Assembly: GCA_007127175.1 (NCBI GenBank)
Contig: SKZX01000151.1
Location: 1-11,085, forward strand
Length of the DNA stretch: 11,085 nucleotides
Source: Desulfobacterales bacterium
GTDB taxonomy: Bacteria; Desulfobacterota; Desulfobacteria; Desulfobacterales; Desulfosalsimonadaceae
Direction: 5' to 3'
In this document: piece by piece, positions 6,369-11,085 of the stretch
Layout of the letters: each line of letters begins with the position of its first letter
Numbering within the stretch: position 1 is the stretch's first letter
Notes under the pieces: model-generated
Database searches by the model: none
The model's input: the letters and a program-made list of their open reading frames with translations, nothing else
What the model was told of the DNA's origin: nothing
Program-made: the position numbers and the translations under genes

Positions 6369-7973
6369 ATGGAATCGATGCAGTTTTATGACACCACCCT
6401 TCGGGACGGTACCCAGGGGGAGAAGATCAATTTCACGGCCAGCGACAAGCTCAAGATCGCCTTGAAACTCGATTCTCTTGGCATTCATTACATCGAGGGG
6501 GGATGGCCCGGGGCAAGCACCAAGGACTGGGAGTTCTTCCAGATGGCCGCCCGGGAACAGTTCGAAAATGCAAAGCTCACTGCTTTTGGCTGCACCCACA
6601 AGCACGGCATCCGGCCGGAAGAGGATCGGCATTTAAACGCCATCATTGAAAGCCGCGTGCGCGTGGGCACCATTTTCGGCAAAACCTGGGACCTTCACGT
6701 GGAAAAAATCCTGGGCATCCCCCTCGATGCCAACCTTGCAATGATACACGACTCCGTGGCGTACCTCAGGGAAAACGACCTCGAGGTGCACTACGATGCC
6801 GAGCATTTTTTCGACGGCTACATCGAAAACCAGGCGTATGCCGCAAAAACCATTGAAGCCGCGGCAAAAGGCGGTGCGGATGCCATTGTGCTGTGCGACA
6901 CCAACGGGGGGACCCTGCCCCACGACGTCGAGCGGATCGTCACCGAGATCCGCCCCGTTATTGAAGCGGCGGCAAGCAGGCCCGTCCGGATCGGCATACA
7001 CTGCCACAACGATGCAAACCTTGCCGTTGCAAACAGCATCGCCGCCGTCCGCTCCGGTGCGCGCATCATCCAGGGCACGGTAAACGGTTACGGGGAACGC
7101 TGCGGCAACGCGGACCTGATGTCGCTCATCCCGATCATGAAGCTGAAAATGGGGTTTTCCTGCATCAGCGATGAAAACCTGAAAAATCTGCAAAGGGTGT
7201 CCCTGTTTGTCTCAGAGACCGCCAACATGACGCCCATACACACCCGGCCTTTTACCGGAAAAAGCGCATTCGCCCACAAGGGCGGGGTCCACGTGCATGC
7301 CATCATGAAGGAACCGAGGGCTTATGAGCACATGGACCCGGAACTGGTAGGGAACCGCCGGCGCGTCCTGATTTCCGATCTGGGTGGCAAAAGCAATATC
7401 GAGTACAAGGCAAAAGAGCTCGGCATCGCCCTGGAAGGCGCCGGCAGCTCCAATATCATATCCGAAATCAAGCGCCTGGAGCAGGACGGGTACCAGTTCG
7501 ATGTTGCGGACGGATCGTTCAAGATCATCATGGAAAAACTGACCAATCAGTTCAAGCCGCATTTTGAGCTGGAATCCTTCCGGGTCACCGTTGAAAAAGA
7601 CAAGGACCAGCCGGCCCATGCCCACGCCTTGATCAAGATCAATGTTGACGGGGAGGAAGAGATCACCGCGGCCGAAGGCAGCGGGCCCGTCAGCGCCCTG
7701 GACAATGCCCTGCGCAAAGCGCTCTACCATATTTATGAAGACATCCTCGGCCCGATTCACCTGGTGGACTTCAAGGTGCGCGTCATCGAGGGGCGCGAAG
7801 GCACCGCCGCGCGGGTCCGGGTACTCATCGACACGCGGGATGAAGAGAGCATCTGGAGCACCATCGGTGTTTCAGAAGACATTATCGAAGCAAGCTGGCA
7901 GGCGCTTTCGGACAGCTTCCAGTACAAGCTGAGCAAGATCAAAAGCGACCCGTCAAACGGCAGGAAAACCTAA
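6369..7973 (+). CDS. cimA: (R)-citramalate synthase
   Basis: Condenses pyruvate with acetyl-CoA to (R)-citramalate, the first step of the threonine-independent isoleucine route; LeuCD and LeuB then yield 2-oxobutyrate for IlvBN. The 534-residue protein has an N-terminal HMGL-like TIM barrel with YDTTLRDGTQG (7-17; metal and catalytic Arg/Asp), IEGGWPGASTKD (42-53), which is characteristic of this long citramalate synthase family, HCHND (211-215) and NGYGERCGNADL. A C-terminal LeuA-type regulatory domain (about 400-525) probably binds isoleucine. ATG 6369 (start MESMQFYDTT) matches where family members begin, and GGA lies 4 nt upstream. An upstream in-frame ATG at 6342, four bases after the ilvC stop, would add 9 residues and cannot be excluded. 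It differs from the neighbouring LeuA in substrate-pocket motifs, so it is not a leuA duplicate. Confidence 0.93.
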   Translation: MESMQFYDTTLRDGTQGEKINFTASDKLKIALKLDSLGIHYIEGGWPGASTKDWEFFQMAAREQFENAKLTAFGCTHKHGIRPEEDRHLNAIIESRVRVGTIFGKTWDLHVEKILGIPLDANLAMIHDSVAYLRENDLEVHYDAEHFFDGYIENQAYAAKTIEAAAKGGADAIVLCDTNGGTLPHDVERIVTEIRPVIEAAASRPVRIGIHCHNDANLAVANSIAAVRSGARIIQGTVNGYGERCGNADLMSLIPIMKLKMGFSCISDENLKNLQRVSLFVSETANMTPIHTRPFTGKSAFAHKGGVHVHAIMKEPRAYEHMDPELVGNRRRVLISDLGGKSNIEYKAKELGIALEGAGSSNIISEIKRLEQDGYQFDVADGSFKIIMEKLTNQFKPHFELESFRVTVEKDKDQPAHAHALIKINVDGEEEITAAEGSGPVSALDNALRKALYHIYEDILGPIHLVDFKVRVIEGREGTAARVRVLIDTRDEESIWSTIGVSEDIIEASWQALSDSFQYKLSKIKSDPSNGRKT

Positions 7974-8011
7974 ATATAGTGTTTGTTTCGTGTTGACCTG
8001 GAGAAGGGGCA

Positions 8012-9550
8012 ATGAAAGAAAAAGTATACATATTCGATACCACCCTGCGCGACGGGGAACAATCGCCCGGCGCAAGCATGAACACGGCGGAGAAGCTTCG
8101 CATCGCCACCCAGCTTGAAAAACTGGGGGTCGACGCCATCGAGGCCGGCTTTCCGGCTGCTTCACAAGGGGACTTCGAAGCGGTCAGCGAAATTGCAAAA
8201 AAAATCGCCAACGCAGAGGTCGTCGCCCTGGCGCGGGCGTCCGTGCACGATATCGACCGCGCCTGGAATGCCGTGTGCCATGCCAAACGGCCTAAAATCC
8301 ACACGTTTCTGGCAACCTCCGACATCCACATGGAATACAAGCTGCAGATGACCCGGGAGGAGGTCATTAAAGCCGCGGTTGAGGCCGTTAAATATGCATG
8401 CTCGTTTACCGACAGCGTCGAGTTCTCGGCTGAAGACGGCTCCAGAAGTGACCCGGACTTCCTCTGCCAGGTCTTCGAAGCGGTGATCGACGCCGGCGCA
8501 AAGGTCGTCAACCTTCCGGACACCGTGGGCTATGCCGTGCCCCACGAGTTCGGGAAACTGGTCGAATACGTGATGAAGCACACGCCCAACATCGGCAAGG
8601 TGAGGCTCAGCGTCCACTGCCACAACGACCTCGGCCTTGCAACGGCCAACACCCTGGCAGCCATCCATGCCGGTGCGCGCCAGGCGGAGGTGACCATCAA
8701 CGGTATCGGTGAACGCGCGGGCAACACGTCGCTTGAAGAGCTCGTCATGACGCTCAACACGCGCCCCAACTATCTTCAGGTAACCACGGGCATCGAAACA
8801 ACCCGGATTTACCGGATAAGCCGGCTGGTTTCCATGATCACCGGCATCATGGTGCAGCCGAACAAGGCCATTGTGGGCGCCAATGCCTTTGCCCACGAGG
8901 CCGGCATCCACCAGGACGGCCTACTCAAGAACCCCATGACCTATGAAATCATGAAGCCCGAAACCATCGGGCTTACGAGCAGCCGCATGGTCATGGGCAA
9001 GCATTCCGGAAAGCATGCCCTTCGCAAGCACCTGAAAAGCATGGGGTATGACCTGACAGAAGAAGAAGTGCGGCAGGTGTTTGAAAAGTTCAAGGCGCTG
9101 GCGGACAAGAAGAAAGTGGTGCTTGACGAGGATATCGAGGCCCTCGTTGCCGAGCGGGTGCTCCGGACCGAGGATGTCTATGCCCTGAAATACCTTCATG
9201 TCAGCTGCGGGACAACGGTGATGCCGGTCGCCACGGTTGTTCTTGCGGCCAACGACCAGGAATTTCGGTGCACCGGCAGCGGCAACGGTCCCATCGACGC
9301 GACCTACAACGCCATTGCCGAGCTGACGAAAACCCGGTCCAAGCTGATGCGTTTTTCGGTAAGCGCCCTGTCCGGGGGGACGGACGCGCAGGGGGAAGTG
9401 ACGGTCAGGCTCAAGGAAGACGACCTTGTTGCCCTTGGCCGGGGATCGGATTCCGATATCATTACGGCAAGCGCCCTTGCATACATTAACGGATTGAACC
9501 GCCTGGAATACCTGAAACGGAGCCCGGCAAAGATTTCAGGTATATTGTAG
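8012..9550 (+). CDS. leuA: 2-isopropylmalate synthase
   Basis: Condenses 2-oxoisovalerate (made by IlvBN, IlvC and IlvD) with acetyl-CoA to 2-isopropylmalate, committing carbon to leucine. The 512-residue length is that of the bacterial LeuA type 1 form. The catalytic TIM barrel shows DTTLRDGEQSPGASM (from residue 9), EAGFPAAS, HCHNDLGLATANT (202-214) and NGIGERAGNTSLEE. A linker with GKHSGKHAL follows, then a C-terminal regulatory domain (about 395-512) expected to bind leucine. ATG 8012 is preceded by GGAGAAGGGG, a strong site. It begins 38 nt after cimA and is the last gene of the operon. leuC, leuD and leuB do not follow; the next gene is convergent. The sequence shows no frameshift or missing motif. 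Confidence 0.96.
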   Translation: MKEKVYIFDTTLRDGEQSPGASMNTAEKLRIATQLEKLGVDAIEAGFPAASQGDFEAVSEIAKKIANAEVVALARASVHDIDRAWNAVCHAKRPKIHTFLATSDIHMEYKLQMTREEVIKAAVEAVKYACSFTDSVEFSAEDGSRSDPDFLCQVFEAVIDAGAKVVNLPDTVGYAVPHEFGKLVEYVMKHTPNIGKVRLSVHCHNDLGLATANTLAAIHAGARQAEVTINGIGERAGNTSLEELVMTLNTRPNYLQVTTGIETTRIYRISRLVSMITGIMVQPNKAIVGANAFAHEAGIHQDGLLKNPMTYEIMKPETIGLTSSRMVMGKHSGKHALRKHLKSMGYDLTEEEVRQVFEKFKALADKKKVVLDEDIEALVAERVLRTEDVYALKYLHVSCGTTVMPVATVVLAANDQEFRCTGSGNGPIDATYNAIAELTKTRSKLMRFSVSALSGGTDAQGEVTVRLKEDDLVALGRGSDSDIITASALAYINGLNRLEYLKRSPAKISGIL

Positions 9551-9589
9551 GAGGCTGCGTTTTAATGCCTCCGCAATGCAGTTTATTGC
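9550..9589 (+). other. Two small hairpins directly after leuA
   Basis: GGAGGC (9550-9555) and GCCTCC (9567-9572) form a 6-bp stem, and GCAAT (9573-9577) with ATTGC (9585-9589) forms a second. Neither is followed by a T run, so a standard intrinsic terminator for the operon is not evident here. They may stabilise the 3' end of the mRNA. Confidence 0.35.
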
Positions 9590-9611
9590 AGGCCATTTAA
9601 TAGAATCGGTA

Positions 9612-9814
9612 AAAATTCAAAGGGGTTTGGGTAATACCTGTCGCAACCGTGAACACTTGGGACAGATCTATGACTCGATAAGTCGCACCCTGCAAACTCG
9701 CCCCGCCGATGGCGGGACTCAGACAATGCAGGGTGCCTGACTTATCTTCGCCATGATCTGTCACCAAGTGCTCCCGATGTTGCGCCAGGCATTACCCAAA
9801 CCCCTTTGAATTTT
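9612..9814. repeat. 203-nt long near-perfect palindrome (MITE-like or long intergenic hairpin)
   Basis: The outer 24 bases, 9612-9635 and 9791-9814, are exact inverted complements, containing GGGGTTTGGGTAAT and ATTACCCAAACCCC. Inward, further matching blocks follow in order: CCTG, CGCAAC, CACTTGG, GACAGATC, GATAAGTC and finally the exact 10-mer GCACCCTGCA (9685-9694) against TGCAGGGTGC (9727-9736), separated by short mismatches and bulges. A 32-nt loop (9695-9726) holds its own stem, CCCGCC/GGCGGG (9702-9707/9711-9716). No ORF is supported inside. I see no clear target-site duplication. It lies between convergent leuA and pyrD, where it could block transcription in both directions. It could be a miniature inverted-repeat element or a structured RNA. 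Confidence 0.9.
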
Positions 9815-9842
9815 ATCAATTTGATAACTGCAAAAAACCAGA

Positions 9843-9901
9843 AGCAGATCGGCCCAAGGGGACAGACTTTCAGTCTGTCTCCCGGAACGCATGCCGATGC
9901 T
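9843..9901. other. Compound hairpin in the leuA-pyrD gap
   Basis: An inner perfect 8-bp stem, GACAGACT (9861-9868) and AGTCTGTC (9872-9879), has a TTC loop and extends through GGG/CCC with one bulge. An outer stem pairs 9843-9853 with 9893-9901 (AGCA, then TCGGC, with a 2-nt bulge). It is separate from the larger palindrome 29 nt to its left. Possible roles are a transcription barrier or a dispersed repeat. No T run lies directly beside it on either strand. Confidence 0.6.
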
Positions 9902-9907
9902 CCATAG

Positions 9908-9930
9908 AAAAAGGAGTTTCAGTTTCCTCC
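9908..9930 (-). terminator. Weak candidate terminator of pyrD
   Basis: Read on the minus strand, about 30 nt after the pyrD stop codon, GGAG (9930-9927), a 10-nt loop and CTCC (9916-9913) are followed by five T residues. A 4-bp stem is short, so the call is weak. A further 5-bp hairpin, ACCGT/ACGGT (9944-9956), lies between it and the stop codon. Confidence 0.35.
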
Positions 9931-9958
9931 ACTTACGAACGTTACCGTGCAACGGTTA

Positions 9959-10897
9959 TTAAACCGATAGCGAACCAATAAGCTCACTGATGTGCACTAT
10001 GTTGTGGCGCAGCAGGTAGTCTTCCATCCCGCTGATGATCTCCACGCAGGCCGACGGGTTGACAAAGCTTGCCGTACCGATCTGGACCGCCGACGCCCCG
10101 GCGATGATGAACTCGATGGCATCAGTCGCCGTCATGATGCCGCCGATCCCGATCACGGGTATATCGACCGCGCGCGCGACTTCCCATACCATCCGGAGCG
10201 CCACGGGCTTGATGGCGGGCCCGGACAGCCCGCCGGTGATATTGCCCAGCACGGGCCGCCGGGTTTCCGCATCAATGGCCATGCCGGTGATCGTGTTGAT
10301 CAGTGAAACCGCGTCCGCCCCGCTTGCGGCAACGCTCCGGGCGATCCCCGCCACGCTGGTGACGTTGGGTGAAAGCTTGACGATAACGGTCTTCCCTGTT
10401 CGCCTTTTAACCGCAGCAACCACCTCGCCCGCCACATTCGGGTCGGTGCCAAAGGCAACGCCGCCCGCCTTGACATTCGGGCACGATATATTGACCTCGA
10501 TGCCGTCGATGCCGTCGATGCCGTCGATTTTTTGGGCAAGCTGTGCATAATCCCCGACGCTTTTGCCATAGATATTGGCGATCACCGGCGTGTCAAACGT
10601 CCTCAGGACAGGAAGCTTGTCCTTTACAAACGCTTCGATACCGATATTCTCCAGGCCGATGGCATTGAGCAGGCCGCACGCGGTCTCGGCAATCCTCGGG
10701 GGCGGGTTTCCAGGGACCGGTTCAAGGGAAAGGCCTTTCACCACGATCCCGCCTAACCTGTTCAAATCCATGAGGTCCATGAACTCAACGCCGTAGCCGA
10801 AGGTCCCGGACGCCGTCATGACCGGGTTTTTCATCCGGATCGCACCGATTTGAACGGCCAACGGCGATTCATTCACCGGTTGTGTTTGTTTAACCAT
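9959..10897 (-). CDS. pyrD: Dihydroorotate dehydrogenase, class 1B catalytic subunit
   Basis: Oxidises dihydroorotate to orotate in pyrimidine synthesis with FMN. In class 1B enzymes electrons pass through a PyrK partner (FAD, [2Fe-2S]) to NAD+. The 312-residue protein shows TASGTFGYG (28-36), KGLS, GNPPPRI, NAIGLEN, ANIYG, NISCPN with catalytic base Cys139 (class 2 enzymes have Ser), KLSPN, INTITGMAID, GGLSGPAIKPVALRM and GIGGI. The Cys base, the short N terminus and the lack of a membrane helix point to class 1B. ATG 10897 was chosen because GGGA lies 7 nt upstream and the length fits the family. An upstream in-frame ATG at 10933 adds 12 residues but has no ribosome site. Residues 124-132 are a threefold IDG repeat. 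pyrK is not seen within the 190 nt before the gene. Confidence 0.94.
   Translation of the reverse strand: MVKQTQPVNESPLAVQIGAIRMKNPVMTASGTFGYGVEFMDLMDLNRLGGIVVKGLSLEPVPGNPPPRIAETACGLLNAIGLENIGIEAFVKDKLPVLRTFDTPVIANIYGKSVGDYAQLAQKIDGIDGIDGIEVNISCPNVKAGGVAFGTDPNVAGEVVAAVKRRTGKTVIVKLSPNVTSVAGIARSVAASGADAVSLINTITGMAIDAETRRPVLGNITGGLSGPAIKPVALRMVWEVARAVDIPVIGIGGIMTATDAIEFIIAGASAVQIGTASFVNPSACVEIISGMEDYLLRHNIVHISELIGSLSV
10497..10528. repeat. 9-nt tandem repeat inside pyrD
   Basis: TCGATGCCG occurs three times in tandem (10497-10523), followed by a partial TCGAT (10524-10528). In frame it encodes the IDG triplets just before EVNISCPN of PyrD. The unit length of nine keeps the reading frame. It looks like replication-slippage expansion in a loop. 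Confidence 0.9.
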
Positions 10898-10975
10898 TTG
10901 GGGTTCCCATTGTGTGTTGTGAAAAGAGAACATCGCGCATAACGCAAATACTGGACTTTACTGTGCCATCAAAAA

Positions 10976-11084
10976 TGATGACGCCGTAAAAAGTCGAAAT
11001 CAGACGACTTTGAAAAAAGTCCAAGATCAAGGCTTGCGCAATTTTTGAAGAATTGAGCGTACTTAGCCGTACGTGAGATTCTTC
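10976..11084. repeat. Right copy of the dispersed, hairpin-rich repeat
   Basis: 10976-11079 is the inverted partner of 1-104. Its outer end forms a symmetric hairpin at 11047-11084: GAAGAAT, TGAG, CGTAC, loop TTAGCC, GTACG, TGAG, ATTCTTC. The two outer blocks pair, while TGAG faces TGAG as an unpaired internal loop. An inner stem, AAAGTCG (10990-10996) and CGACTTT (11005-11011), has an 8-nt loop. It lies upstream of pyrD and contains no supported ORF. No convincing pyrD promoter was seen in 10898-11085. Confidence 0.8.
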
Positions 11085-11085
11085 G

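Noticed and set aside
7974..8011. TTGACC as an internal promoter before leuA
   Set aside because: It begins about 20 nt before the ATG, too close to leave room for a -10 and a leader. The 38-nt gap fits read-through within an operon.
9612..9814. Insertion sequence or CRISPR array in the leuA-pyrD gap
   Set aside because: There is no transposase frame and no regularly spaced direct repeats. The structure is a single inverted repeat.
9761..9952. 63-residue minus-strand frame in the leuA-pyrD gap
   Set aside because: It is built from the arm of the palindrome and the second hairpin, with no ribosome site or known family.
10934..10975. Promoter for pyrD (TTGATG-like -35)
   Set aside because: No acceptable -10 at 16-18 nt spacing. 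The match is too poor to report as a feature.

Overview
This window is a chromosomal biosynthetic region. Its core is a six-gene branched-chain amino acid operon on the + strand, in the order ilvD, ilvB, ilvN, ilvC, cimA, leuA (about 1272-9550). An alpha/beta hydrolase gene of unknown substrate lies upstream (196-939). A convergent pyrD for a class 1B dihydroorotate dehydrogenase lies at the right end (minus strand, 9959-10897). Gene content, the citramalate-type isoleucine route, the KARI subtype and the style of the dispersed repeats suggest an anaerobic Desulfobacterota-like bacterium (Desulfobacteraceae or relatives). That placement is inference from protein style; no marker gene is present.

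Layout. Positions 1-104 are one copy of a dispersed repeat, and positions 10976-11079 are a second copy in inverted orientation (89 of 104 positions identical, no gaps). The two copies bracket all the genes. Positions 196-939 hold the hydrolase. Positions 936-1239 hold the control region of the ilv operon: a TTGACA promoter overlapping the hydrolase stop codon, a 40-codon leader ORF crowded with Ile, Leu and Val codons, and three mutually exclusive RNA pairings ending in a strong intrinsic terminator. Positions 1272-9550 are the operon. Positions 9551-9958, between the convergent leuA and pyrD, carry no gene but hold a 203-nt near-perfect palindrome and a second compound hairpin.

How the genes work together. 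IlvBN (acetohydroxyacid synthase), IlvC (ketol-acid reductoisomerase) and IlvD (dihydroxyacid dehydratase) are shared by the valine and isoleucine pathways and supply the 2-oxoisovalerate used by LeuA for leucine. CimA makes citramalate from pyruvate and acetyl-CoA, giving 2-oxobutyrate for isoleucine without threonine deaminase. leuB, leuC, leuD and a transaminase are needed to finish both routes and are not in the window. Predicted control has two layers: ribosome-mediated attenuation sensing Ile, Leu and Val charging in the leader, and feedback on enzymes through the ACT domain of IlvN and the C-terminal regulatory domains of CimA and LeuA.

The best candidate for something undescribed is the leader/attenuator, whose 1:2, 2:3 and 3:4 pairings can all be read base by base. 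Next come the long palindrome at 9612-9814 and the inverted flanking repeats.
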